The notes beneath the pieces are model-generated. The model was not told where the DNA came from and did no database searches. It was given only the letters and a program-made list of their open reading frames with translations. A program made the position numbers and the translations under genes. From Collinsella aerofaciens (GTDB lineage: Bacteria; Actinomycetota; Coriobacteriia; Coriobacteriales; Coriobacteriaceae): a stretch of 64,000 nt of DNA. Every line of letters starts with the position of its first letter. Within the stretch, counting starts at the first letter, position 1. This document shows, piece after piece, positions 18,409 to 28,500 of the stretch. The stretch is taken from assembly GCF_963360655.1 (NCBI RefSeq), contig NZ_OY725717.1:248001-312000 (forward strand), written 5' to 3'.

Positions 18409-21117
18409 CTAAAAACCAAAGTCAGCAACAGGGGCAAACGAAACAGCAATGGTATACGTCTCGCGCCAAACGATCTTGCCCGTCTCGTGCTCGCGGCAGA
18501 CCAGATAGTACGGACCCTTGGCCGAGAATCCATCCACTGCATGCAACGCAAACTTGGCATGCACCACGCGCTCCTGCGAGTTAACAGAAGTCTTGTTGGC
18601 ATGCGCCTTGACCGTATCGCTCACCTCGTTGCCACTCGCATCGGTAAACACCAGCTCGTACTCGCACGGCAAGACCTTACCTTGGGCAGGTTCTTCCTGG
18701 ATCAAGTTGACCGAGAAGAGCGAGTTGGTCACTCGGCGTCCCTCACTTAGTACGCGCAGCGTCGCCGAGCGCGTGTCGACAAAGTCCTTGGAACCCGAGC
18801 GCGCACGCCAAAAACCGATAACGGGCACGCAGAGCTCCTGCAGGCTCATGCCGCCGTGGACGTAGTTGTTAGTGCCGCCGGGACGCTTGAAGTGCACGTT
18901 CTCGCGCGGGGCAAACCCCTCAAAACCGGCGCCCAAACGTCCCATGTTAACATTAACAAACACCTCACGTACCTCGTCCGAAAGCTCGCCCACGGCCTCG
19001 TTGGGCACCACCAGATGACGCTTGCCGTACATGACGGGAGCGTCAAGGACGGGAAGGTCCGGTTTGCCGAGCATCTGGCACTCGCTGAGCTCCCGACGCG
19101 TGTAGATAAAGCCGTGGTCCGCCGTTATAACAACACGCGCGCCCGGGGCGTCGGTGCACACGCGACGCGCCAACGCAGCAAGTTCCTCCACGGTGTCCGC
19201 ACAGGCACCGAAGACGTCATCCTGCGTAGCGGCCTTCTCGCCCGTAGCATCGATCTTGTTGTGGTAGAGGTAGACAAGTCTTGAGTCCTTGAGCAGCGCC
19301 TTACGCTCGGTTCCCGCCATGTTGAGGTATGCGCTCGAGCGTAAAGCGCGGGCCGTAGGCTCAACATGGGTAAGCACGGCCTCGCGTTGCGGAGTCGTTG
19401 CGGTGGGCTTGCCGTCAGCCAGCACAAACGAACCATCCGCTGCAAGCCCAAGCGCCTGATGCGGCAGCAGCGCGGGCATGCCCACCTCTGTAATGGAGGG
19501 AAAGACCGCCTGCATGCTAGAAACCTTGACGTTGCCGCCGCGCTCGCGCTCGAGCAGCGCCGCGACGTCGCAGGCCACCTCATAGCGCAGCGCGTCGCTC
19601 ACGATAACGACCGTCGTTTTAGCAGAGCCCACAAAGGTGGGCAGCACATGCCAGTAGAACTCATCCTGCCGTTCGGGACCCTCGATGTAGCCGCAATCGG
19701 CCAACTCCCCTTGCGCAGCGGATGTCCAGCAGGCATTGGCATCGGCCAAGAACCAGTTACTGTAGAGATTCTCCGCCCAGTCCGCCACAGCGCGGGCAGG
19801 CTCCTCGAGCGTATCGCACTCGACGGAGCGCGCCCGCAGATACGCGGTGCACATATGGCGATAGGCAGCATCCATGGAATACCAATCGGACGTATAGGCA
19901 TCCCACACCTGCTGGGGTTGCGCCAGATGGAACCCGCCCGCATGTGCCTGCCTAAATGCGCACATATCGGCCACAGCGGCAAGCAAACCAAAGTAGCTCT
20001 CGACACGGCGATACCAGCTTAGGTCGCAGCGACGCGCCACAAAGGCGCGTGCGTCCTCAACACGGTCTGCACCCTGGGCAAACGAGCAGAACAGCTGCGA
20101 GAGCACAGCCTCATTGACGCACGGGAACACATCAAGCGAGGCCAGCGCATCGATCGGCAGAGCCTCAAACCGCACAAAGAGCCCGCGGGCATCCTCCACC
20201 AAACGACAGATCTCAAATAGGTCCTCGCTCGACGCCTGGGTATCGGCGGCCTGGTCCCACGCGCGCACCGCCTCAAGGCAATAGGGGCCGTAGGCGGGAG
20301 CCACATAGCTTTCGAGTCCCTTGAGCGCTCCCTCGGGAAGCGCGGTAGACGCCGCTGTAAGGAGCACATGGGATGAAAGCATAAGCAATGAGTCGCGCTC
20401 ATACAGCGGTCCCTCAAACCCATAGCAGCGAAGCATAAAGGCAGAGAGCACATCGCGCACGCAGTACTTGTCCATCAACTCGGCCAGCGCCTCGGGACCC
20501 TCGTGCAGCAGCATGGTCATACAGCCACGCAGCACAAACGCGGGGCGCGCGTCACCAAGCTCTTTACCGCCAAAAATCACCGTAAGGATGCCGAGTTCGA
20601 TATCGGATGCGCCCGAGGCATGCGGAACACACGCGGCAAACTTAGCGCAGCGGGTCTTGGCATCAAAAAACGTCTTGTGCTCGCGCAGGCTCTCGCGCAC
20701 GGCGTCGATATTCTCGATGCCCAGCTGATCGGCCAAAAGCGAAAGATAGTCAGCCTGGAACTGATCGGCATACAGCTCAACATCGGCAAGCCAATCACCC
20801 TCAAGCCTGCCGCGCGGGCAACGGCGATACAGCAAGATATCGCTCGCAAGGTCATCGCGGTTGATGAGCTTCTTGACGGCAAACATACGGCCCTCGCAGG
20901 CCTCAACAAAGCGCACCGGGCGCTCAAGGTCACCGTGAGCAGGCATTACGCCGGCATCGGCCCCCACGCCGTCGAAACCCTCGGCAGCCAATCGCTCAAA
21001 CTCAGGAGCAAACTCGCCGTCTGCATCGTGCCAAACCACCACACGGCGCGGCGCGCATGAGGACAACGGCTGCAAAAATCGCAGCTTGAGCTGTTCTTCT
21101 ACATCGATCTTGGGCAT
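18409..21117 (-). CDS. pglZ: BREX-1 system phosphatase PglZ
   Basis: A 902-residue PglZ of the type seen in BREX type 1. The central region belongs to the alkaline-phosphatase-like superfamily. Metal-ligand segments are VIVSDALRYE (about 504-513), FPSITEVGMPAL (about 539-550) and VITADHGFIYTRRE (about 663-676). PglZ is essential for BREX defence together with the methyltransferase PglX and is thought to act with it in a complex. ATG 21117 has AAGGAT upstream, 23 bases after the stop of the preceding pglX C-terminal gene. Length agrees with the family. Confidence 0.93.
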   Translation of the reverse strand: MPKIDVEEQLKLRFLQPLSSCAPRRVVVWHDADGEFAPEFERLAAEGFDGVGADAGVMPAHGDLERPVRFVEACEGRMFAVKKLINRDDLASDILLYRRCPRGRLEGDWLADVELYADQFQADYLSLLADQLGIENIDAVRESLREHKTFFDAKTRCAKFAACVPHASGASDIELGILTVIFGGKELGDARPAFVLRGCMTMLLHEGPEALAELMDKYCVRDVLSAFMLRCYGFEGPLYERDSLLMLSSHVLLTAASTALPEGALKGLESYVAPAYGPYCLEAVRAWDQAADTQASSEDLFEICRLVEDARGLFVRFEALPIDALASLDVFPCVNEAVLSQLFCSFAQGADRVEDARAFVARRCDLSWYRRVESYFGLLAAVADMCAFRQAHAGGFHLAQPQQVWDAYTSDWYSMDAAYRHMCTAYLRARSVECDTLEEPARAVADWAENLYSNWFLADANACWTSAAQGELADCGYIEGPERQDEFYWHVLPTFVGSAKTTVVIVSDALRYEVACDVAALLERERGGNVKVSSMQAVFPSITEVGMPALLPHQALGLAADGSFVLADGKPTATTPQREAVLTHVEPTARALRSSAYLNMAGTERKALLKDSRLVYLYHNKIDATGEKAATQDDVFGACADTVEELAALARRVCTDAPGARVVITADHGFIYTRRELSECQMLGKPDLPVLDAPVMYGKRHLVVPNEAVGELSDEVREVFVNVNMGRLGAGFEGFAPRENVHFKRPGGTNNYVHGGMSLQELCVPVIGFWRARSGSKDFVDTRSATLRVLSEGRRVTNSLFSVNLIQEEPAQGKVLPCEYELVFTDASGNEVSDTVKAHANKTSVNSQERVVHAKFALHAVDGFSAKGPYYLVCREHETGKIVWRETYTIAVSFAPVADFGF

Positions 21118-21140
21118 GAATATCCTTACCGTATCTGCAG

Positions 21141-22109
21141 TTACTTAATCTTCGCCAGCACATCCTGAAACTTGGCGTAGTTGACCTTGACGCCGTCATC
21201 CAGGTCGATCTTAATCATCTGGTCTGCCAAGTGGTGCAGTTTCTCCTCGTAGGCAACGGTCTCTTTGAGCTGGTCGTTGAGCTTTTTGATGCGCTTATCC
21301 AAGCGCACGCGCTCGCCGCGCTCGGCACTGACAAGGGCATCGTTGGCATACCCGATCTGGGCACGGTAGCGCTCCTGCTGCTCATGCACATAGTCGGTGC
21401 GGATGCGAGCCAACAGGTCAGGCTGGTAGCGATGCATGTAAACAAGGCACTTGAAGCCGTTCTTCTTGCCGCTGTCGAACAGCCAGTAGATGGGGCGCTT
21501 CTTATAGGTCTGGCAGTGGTCCTTAAAGAAGTCCTTCAAAAAGTAGGTGCGGATTACCTCGCGCGAGGTACCCTTGCCGCCGAGTGCCTCGGCAATAAAG
21601 GCCAGGTTCTGCTCAAGCGTCCCCTCGCCATACACGGTGCGCACAAAGTCGATAAAGTAGCGCACGATGTCGTCGTCAAAGTACTCGTCATCGGTAATGG
21701 GCAGCACGTTATCGCTATCGGGCATAAAGGTCACATGATCAGAGTTGGGCATCTTGACCAGATAGTCATCGACTGTGGCGCCCTGATCGGCCAGGACCAG
21801 CCCGTCCACATCCAACGAATAGCGGCCAAACATGCAGCCCACGGCATAGCTTATGAGCGAGGTGATCTCGTCTCGCTTGGTGCGCACGTATTTGTTGCCC
21901 TTATAGCTCTCGGGAATCTCGTCGGCGGTATTGAAAATGCGCGCCACCGAAACGTACTTATCCTCGACCTCGATGGGCACCTCACCCTCCATATTGTAGA
22001 TCTTGGCAAAGATTCGGTTGAGCTCTTCCTCGTTACTGCGAAGCTGCTCGAAGCGAGCATTGACCTCGGCCTTGCGGGCCTCGTATTTTTCTTGAAGTAA
22101 AGTGGCCAT
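21141..22109 (-). CDS. pglX: C-terminal part of PglX as a separate gene
   Basis: This 322-residue protein corresponds to the C-terminal domain of full-length BREX-1 PglX. Recognisable stretches are RSNEEELNRIFAKIYNMEGE, ISYAVGCMFGRYSLDVDG, LPITDDEYFDDDIV, and KRPIYWLFDSGKKNGFK with YMHRYQPDLLARIRTDYVHE. It has no methyltransferase motifs. It has its own ATG (22109) with AAAGGAT ahead, so it is translated independently. The N-terminal part is encoded at 22980-25490, and the two are separated by an AT-rich insertion. The two products could reassemble into a working enzyme; this is inference. Confidence 0.88.
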   Translation of the reverse strand: MATLLQEKYEARKAEVNARFEQLRSNEEELNRIFAKIYNMEGEVPIEVEDKYVSVARIFNTADEIPESYKGNKYVRTKRDEITSLISYAVGCMFGRYSLDVDGLVLADQGATVDDYLVKMPNSDHVTFMPDSDNVLPITDDEYFDDDIVRYFIDFVRTVYGEGTLEQNLAFIAEALGGKGTSREVIRTYFLKDFFKDHCQTYKKRPIYWLFDSGKKNGFKCLVYMHRYQPDLLARIRTDYVHEQQERYRAQIGYANDALVSAERGERVRLDKRIKKLNDQLKETVAYEEKLHHLADQMIKIDLDDGVKVNYAKFQDVLAKIK

Positions 22110-22370
22110 GAGGCCATCCTTTCATTGTTGATGAGTTGTCAAGAGGCTTAAACTAGGGGACCGAAATCTCCAAAAATACCCCGACCTTACCGATCGACTT
22201 CTGGAAAAGCTATTCACCGCATCGGGCATTTGCAAAAACGCACTAGTGACTCATGAAGTCGCAAACCAAACCCTGCGAACTGCATCAAGCGTAAAGGAAA
22301 GACAACTTGATATCATTTCTCAGCTCACTAGTTAAAGCCAACTAAATACCCGGACACGAGCTGAAACCCA
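22110..22370. other. AT-rich gap within split pglX, with a plus-strand frame remnant
   Basis: 261 bases between the cargo gene and pglX C-terminal part. On the plus strand, codons 22135-22335 form an uninterrupted frame with protein-like composition (reading LGDRNLQKYPDLTDR ... VKERQLDIISQLTS, then stop), but there is no ATG, GTG or ribosome site. It may be the 3' end of a gene truncated by recombination. The AAAGGAT site for the pglX C-terminal gene occupies the left edge. Confidence 0.4.
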
Positions 22371-22970
22371 TTAACGAATATCAGGCCCAGCCTTTATCAG
22401 CTTCATCCATTTACATAGAGTCGAATTCTTGATTAGAATTCTTGCAGTGAGTCTTTTGATGTCACCTGCCGGGTCATCCTTTCGTTTTCCCGCAACATCC
22501 TCGATAGCGAACCATATATCGCCCTTTGACTTAAATGCACAGAATCTGCCGTGAGCAAATCCATTTCGTAAGTGATAAAACAAACTGATCGTTTGATTGC
22601 TTTTGGCATCATAAAAGACAGCAGACTCGAAGGGCTTTGACTCGATGCCAGCGCAATCAAACAAATCAGCATTACGCAAAGCCTGTTCCATATCACCAAC
22701 AGCCGCGGCAGACCAATATAAAGACTTATTTGAGCTTGCTGCCTTAAGTTTTTTATTCAAATATTGGGGTTTTCTCCAGGGAGTATCCCACCCGTATTCA
22801 GATACCGGAATGCTTCTGCTAGACAGCCCCGGAGCTGGAGTTTCGACAACAAAGAACCTAAGAAGCGGGGAAAGCACAGGGCCCAGTGACTTTTGAGATA
22901 AACCACATTTAACCCATGCAGGATTAGATTCAACAAACACAACCTTATTTGCTGATACTGTTTCAAACAT
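22371..22970 (-). CDS. cargo gene inside split pglX, R-x4-H (HEPN-like) motif protein
   Basis: A 199-residue protein counted from ATG 22970 (GGTGAG upstream); a GTG directly after the pglX stop at 22979 would add three residues. I do not recognise a named family. The segment ISLFYHLRNGFAHGRF at about residues 127-142 contains R-N-G-F-A-H, the R-x4-H arrangement typical of HEPN domain nucleases and related defence or toxin proteins. GC content is visibly lower than that of the flanking BREX genes, which points to insertion. Translation is probably coupled to the upstream pglX part. The HEPN assignment rests on one motif and is tentative. Confidence 0.6.
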   Translation of the reverse strand: MFETVSANKVVFVESNPAWVKCGLSQKSLGPVLSPLLRFFVVETPAPGLSSRSIPVSEYGWDTPWRKPQYLNKKLKAASSNKSLYWSAAAVGDMEQALRNADLFDCAGIESKPFESAVFYDAKSNQTISLFYHLRNGFAHGRFCAFKSKGDIWFAIEDVAGKRKDDPAGDIKRLTARILIKNSTLCKWMKLIKAGPDIR

Positions 22971-22979
22971 GAATCTCAC

Positions 22980-25490
22980 CTAAACCAAGGGGTTGCGTTT
23001 GAAATCCCAGGAGGTTTCAAACGAATCCCAATCGGTTTTTGATAGTTCGCGGCACGAGTCGACCATGTCGTTGACCAACGGCTCCTGTTCCTCGTTCTGA
23101 ATGATCGGGTAGGTTGCGATTTGGCCTACCTCGAAATTAAGCGTCGGCGAGAGCATGCTTGCGACACGCATGATCACAGAGCTGTTACAAGCTCCCTGGA
23201 GATACTTGAGTGACTCCTCGTCGCTAAAAACGCTCGTGCCCGCCACATCAAAGATATGCCCAGCAGGCTTAAAACGAAACGCAATGGACCCGCTTGAAAT
23301 CTTCGACCAGGTAATCGATGGGCTAAAGAAGCAGTTTGTATTCTGTGGCCTGGAAAGCAATCTACCATTCTGGTCTTTGTAATTACGGATCTCCTGTCCG
23401 TCATTCTCCCAGTTAACAACTGAGCTATTATTTCCGTACCATTTGCGGAAATCGCCGCCCTTGTTGTAGGGGAACCACTTGCAAGCGCTTTCAATCGACT
23501 CTTGAATAGATCCACAGGAATAGACGCTCTTGCAATCATCGACTTCCCACCACTCGCGAACGAAACGAGCGTTCTCGCCAGTAGCAAGCCCTTGGCGCGG
23601 CTTGCCATACTCACTGAGCTGTTTTGCGTTTCCAAACGCATCCAGAAGAGCGTCACTGGCCCAGTAGGCTATGGGAATGCCTGGGATCTGTTTAAAGGTG
23701 TCGGCGCCGCGACGGTAGAACCAGCCGCAGTCGGGGTTCTGGATCGCCGCAAGCAGCTTAAGGCGCTTCGCCTCGCTGCCGTTGATGTCGACGAGGCGCA
23801 CGTAAGCGCCCTCGTATGCCGCGCGACCGTTGTAGATGACATCGGCGGTTACGTTGACGACCTCGCCGCCGATGGCGTCAAATGCGCGGGGGCCGAGATG
23901 AGCCATCGAGACAATCGTTTTGCCCTCGATGATCGAAGAGCGCATCTTCTCAAAGCTGCCCAGGAACATCCAACTCTGCATGGTAACCATTGCAGCGTAG
24001 CCCTTATCCTCGACAAGGTTAAAACCGCGCTCGATAAAGCACGTGCAGAGGTCGCTCTTCACGTCGGGGTAGTTCTTCTTGATCCACTTGCTCATGAATG
24101 GATTAAAGCTGCTGCTGCCCATATACGGAGGATTCGCAACGGTGCAGGCAAAACGACGGGACAGCTTCTCGCAGATGGCGGCAGCGCTTTCGAGCTTAGT
24201 TTTGGCCGTAGCGGCAAAAAGGTCATCGGAACAACTCGCGGCGGCAGCCTTGAGCTCGTCGATCTCGTCCTCTGAGGGATTGAGCAGCGAACCGATCTCG
24301 CCCAAATGACTCAGCTCCTCGGCGAGCTTCTTGTTACCCGGCAGCTCGTCCTCCCCTAGCGGGATGCTCGAGAGCACGGCAACGTCGGCGCGAACGCCAC
24401 GCCTAAAGAAGCGACGATCGTGCTCGCGGGCGCACATGGCAAGCGCCAGCTCCGCGATCTGAGCCGCACGGGGGTCGATCTCCATGCCAGCGAGGTTTTT
24501 GGTCAGGATGAGCTCCGGGATCTCGCGCTCGCGGTAGCCGCGCTCCTCGTACACGGCAAAGAGCAGCTCAAACGCATAGACCAGGATATGGCCCGAGCCA
24601 CATGCGGGGTCGCAGAGGGTTATCTCCTCGGGGCTCGAAATGCGGATGAAGTCCTCGTGCTCAGTATCAGGCTCGATGTAATACTCCATGCGCTCGCGCA
24701 GCGAACTCCCCGGGTTGTTGAGCATCCACAGACGGCCGAGCGAGTTCTGGACCATATAGCGCACGATCCACTCGGGGGTGAAGAGCTGCGTGGCGGGCGC
24801 GATGTCCGCCGCCGCTGCTTTGCGTTTTGCCTTGAAGAACTCGTCTTTGACGTCAGCGTTGTAGTACTGATACATCCAGCCCAGAACGGTCACGCCCTTG
24901 CGCCAGCCCTCGTCAGCGAGAATGGTGTTGAGTTTGCCCACCACGCCGTCGGACATCATGAGGCCCTGGGGCAACAGCAGCTCCATGGCACCGCCCACGC
25001 GTTCAAAGACGCCCGGCAGGCAATCGGCAAGCTCCTCGCACTGAGCCATAAACAGGTAGCGCCACAGCGGTTCATCCAAGCCCGCCATCTTGAGCTCGGC
25101 TATGCGATCGGTATCGGCCGTCGCTATCTCCACGTCCAGTGCGTTCTCCACGGCCTCGCTGCCATGGCTGCCGTCCGCACGGCTCAGCATGCGCATACGG
25201 CTGGGGAGCCATCCGCGTGCATCCATAAAGCGAATGGCCACGATGCGGTTGAACCAGGTGTAGGCCGCTCGGTCGCGCAGCGCCTCGTGACCCACCTCTG
25301 TCTGTATGCGCAGCAGCTCGTCACGCTGCTCAACCTCAGCAGGACTTAGGGGCAGGCCGTTGACGGTCTCGGACCCAACGGGCGAAGGTGCAGGTTCGGT
25401 GATGCCGTAGCGCACCATCTGTGCCTCCACGCCTTTGATGAGCTCTGTACGGGCCCAGGTGCAGAAGCTCTTAAGAGCAGAATCGTTCAT
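22980..25490 (-). CDS. pglX: BREX-1 adenine-specific DNA methyltransferase PglX, N-terminal and target-recognition part
   Basis: An 836-residue protein carrying the methyltransferase core and target-recognition region of PglX, which methylates adenine in the BREX recognition site and marks self DNA. The SAM-binding motif DPACGSG is at 294-300 and the catalytic NPPY at 453-456. The protein ends at ETSWDFKRNPLV, a sequence that in intact PglX (about 1,200 residues) runs straight into the C-terminal domain. Here that domain is a separate downstream gene at 21141-22109. ATG 25490 has AAAGG upstream, about 65 bases after the brxC stop. Confidence 0.92.
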   Translation of the reverse strand: MNDSALKSFCTWARTELIKGVEAQMVRYGITEPAPSPVGSETVNGLPLSPAEVEQRDELLRIQTEVGHEALRDRAAYTWFNRIVAIRFMDARGWLPSRMRMLSRADGSHGSEAVENALDVEIATADTDRIAELKMAGLDEPLWRYLFMAQCEELADCLPGVFERVGGAMELLLPQGLMMSDGVVGKLNTILADEGWRKGVTVLGWMYQYYNADVKDEFFKAKRKAAAADIAPATQLFTPEWIVRYMVQNSLGRLWMLNNPGSSLRERMEYYIEPDTEHEDFIRISSPEEITLCDPACGSGHILVYAFELLFAVYEERGYREREIPELILTKNLAGMEIDPRAAQIAELALAMCAREHDRRFFRRGVRADVAVLSSIPLGEDELPGNKKLAEELSHLGEIGSLLNPSEDEIDELKAAAASCSDDLFAATAKTKLESAAAICEKLSRRFACTVANPPYMGSSSFNPFMSKWIKKNYPDVKSDLCTCFIERGFNLVEDKGYAAMVTMQSWMFLGSFEKMRSSIIEGKTIVSMAHLGPRAFDAIGGEVVNVTADVIYNGRAAYEGAYVRLVDINGSEAKRLKLLAAIQNPDCGWFYRRGADTFKQIPGIPIAYWASDALLDAFGNAKQLSEYGKPRQGLATGENARFVREWWEVDDCKSVYSCGSIQESIESACKWFPYNKGGDFRKWYGNNSSVVNWENDGQEIRNYKDQNGRLLSRPQNTNCFFSPSITWSKISSGSIAFRFKPAGHIFDVAGTSVFSDEESLKYLQGACNSSVIMRVASMLSPTLNFEVGQIATYPIIQNEEQEPLVNDMVDSCRELSKTDWDSFETSWDFKRNPLV

Positions 25491-25556
25491 GGTTGATGAG
25501 CCTTTCTAAACGCCATAAACCACCGGTGCTCGCTTTGGCACCGGTGGCCCCGCGAG

Positions 25557-28500
25557 TTAGTTGATACGAATCTCGTCGTTTGCAGCGAGCTCCTGCATAA
25601 GGCGAGAGCGCAGGTCGTCCACGTAGCGCTCCACGTCCTCTGCGGACAAGAGGCGACTCGGCTTGGCCAAATCGGCGCGGCGCACGGTCTTGATCTTGCG
25701 CTGGGGCTTAGACGCGGGCACGGGCGCAGACGATGCGGCGCCCTTGTTGGAGATCTTCTTGACCACCTCACCCGTACTCGTGACCTCGGTGGTGCGGCGC
25801 TCGTTGTCCATTCGCATGCGGGCCTCATCCACGGCGTCGTATATCTTGTTGGTTGCAGCAACGATCCAGTTTTCCCAGTTTGCCGCGAGGGCGTTAAGCT
25901 CGTTGAGGCTCTGGACGCCATGGGCGCGGTTCTTGAACGACTCATACCTGGTGTTGGCGTCCGCGATGGCATCCTTGGCCTGCTTGACAAAACCATCTTG
26001 GCTCTCGGCCTGCTTCCGCAAATCCTGCAGGTCGTTTTCGATACGACACAAGAACTCGTTGCGGCGAATGCCCAGGTGCTTTTTGATGTCTTCCTCGACG
26101 GGTGCCATCAACGGCTGAAGGTCTTTAATGCGGCCGTAGGGCTTTGGGTCTTTGAGGATCTCGCGTACCTTTGCCACGTTCTCCACAGCGTTGGGAATGT
26201 CATCGGAGGCATACTCGATGCCCTCGGTGCGACTCAAGAAATCCTTGGCGTGGTCAAACGCTGTTCGTTGGTTGGACTCGAAGAACTCAACCACCTTGTC
26301 AAAGTCTTCCTTGGCATCGAACAGGCGGTCCTCGTGCTTGGTGAACGTGGTCAAGAACGCCTCGGAATCGCTCTGGTCCTTAAGAACGTCGACCACCTCC
26401 GAGCGCATCTTCTCGCACTCGTCCTCACCGGGATACGGGTAGGCCGGCTTGATACCCGTGTAGTAGTCGCGTGCCATGGCGACGCACACCTCACGCAAGC
26501 CCTCAAGGCGCTCCTTGAGCTCGGCCACGAGCTTATCCTCGTTGGAGGGCACGGTCTTGAGATCAAACAGGCCACGCATAAGCTCGCCCGTGGCGCGCAG
26601 CAACCGGTCGCTCATGCGCACGCGCAAACGCACCTGGGCCTTATCGGCATCCTTACGCAGGAGCGACACCATGCGGCTGTCGTTAGCTTGAACCGTCTGA
26701 CCGCCAAACAGCACCTGCGCGCGCTGCTCCACTACAAGCTGCGCCACCACATTTGCGATGTCAACCTCGCGCCAGCCATAGGGCTTTTGCTGGTACCTGC
26801 GCTGGATATCGCCCATAGCGGTATCCAGGTGGCGCTGGTGCTGAACTTTGAGGTAGTCCTCGACCTCCTTGAGCGCACGCGTGTTACCCGCGTCCATGCC
26901 AGCGAGCCCCGCTTGAACGTTGCCCGCCAGAGTGGAGCGGATATCGGAATCGCTCGTGACCGGCGCGCCGATATAGTCGGCCTTTTCAAAGACCACATCG
27001 CACAGCTGCGCCAGCACTTGCTCAAAGACCTGAGCGGGTTTGGCCGCGCGGACCTCAATTATGCGGCCGTTGACCGCGCAACGTGCATGGAGTACGGCCT
27101 CGCTCAAAAGGACATCGGCCTCTTTCTCGTTATAGGCTGCCTCGCGCATCTTGGACTCGACGATCTGGCGCGTACTCGGCTGAAGCTCCTGGAGATTTCG
27201 CGTCTTGGCGTACTTGCGGATCTTGGCGGCGTTGACGAGCGTCTCCCAATAATCCGCCTCGTCGCTCAAAGCCACGATGGCTTTGCCCGAAGAAGCCAAG
27301 GCCAGCTCGGTATCGTCCGCACGGCCCAGATCGCTCGCCATAGTCGCCACGCAAAGCTCCATGCCGCCCATGCTGGCACCGTGGATTGAGCCGTCCACAT
27401 AGCGGTCAAAAGGAAAGTCGTTGGCCCCGCGGTTGAGTTTACGCGCGGTGTAGATGCTGTCGAACAGGCGCTTTTTGATAGACTCGATCACCTGCGCGTT
27501 ATCGACCGGAGTGCGTGCGATCTCCTGCGCTATCTCCTGCTCCTCGTCGGTGAGGAAGCTATAGGCATCGCCCTGGCGTGCCACGTAGTTCTCGCGCTCC
27601 AGGCGGGCAAGGGACTCCTTGACGCGGTCCTTGAGGGCGCGCATGTCCACGTCGAGGCCGTCGATCATGAAGATGGAGATGTTCTCGACCGTGGCCTTAA
27701 CGTAGCCGATGTAACGAATCAGGTACAGGAGCTTGAGCACCTGAACGTCGTAGGGTTCAAGGCCCTTTGCGTCCTCGGCCGCACGGACCGCGCGGTCGAC
27801 CACCTGGTTGATGCCGTGCTCAAGGTCTTTGGAAATAGTGTCGAAGAAGCACCAGAACGGCACGAGTGCACCGGTCTGGTCATACTGGATGGCCTGAGCG
27901 CTCTCCTGGAACGCGCTCAGCATGGAGCGCTCGCCCGTTGACATGTGCTTGGCCTTGACACCGTGCTTGCGCACCTCGGTCATCACGTCGGGCAGGAGCT
28001 TAAACTGGTAGCCCACAAACGGGTAGCTGGCCACAAAATCCTTGGAGTTGGCGTAGCCGGCAAGGTCGGAGCGCGAGCCACCCTCAAAGGTAAAGTTGTT
28101 TTTAAGCACGGCGGCGTCTTGCTCGTAGACCTGTGCAAGCATATCGGCCGTCGGCGCGGTCTTCTCGAGCACACGGCGCTGGATGACCTCGTCCACGCTG
28201 GAGCTGGAGAGCGAAAGGCGGGTATTGAAGCGGCCCTGGATCTTTGAAAAGTCGTTGCCCACGGGCAGGCTCAGGTTGTCGATGGCCTCCTGGCTCGTAA
28301 CCATCACCCACACGCGGCCACCGCAGGCGGCACCCAGCTCCTCGACGACGGTCTGAAGGCTCAGCATAAGGCTTGGGTCCTTGTCGTTTGTAATAAACTG
28401 ACCCACCTCGTCGACCATAAAGAGCAAACGGAAGTTGCCGCCGTGGGCCGCTGCCTGAGCGTCTACGTAGTCCTTGACCTTTTTGGCAAAGACATCAGGG

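Noticed and set aside
15773-18412. 879-codon open frame on the plus strand opposite brxL
   Set aside because: Antisense shadow of brxL; composition is His/Val/Leu-rich without domains, and there is no ribosome site.
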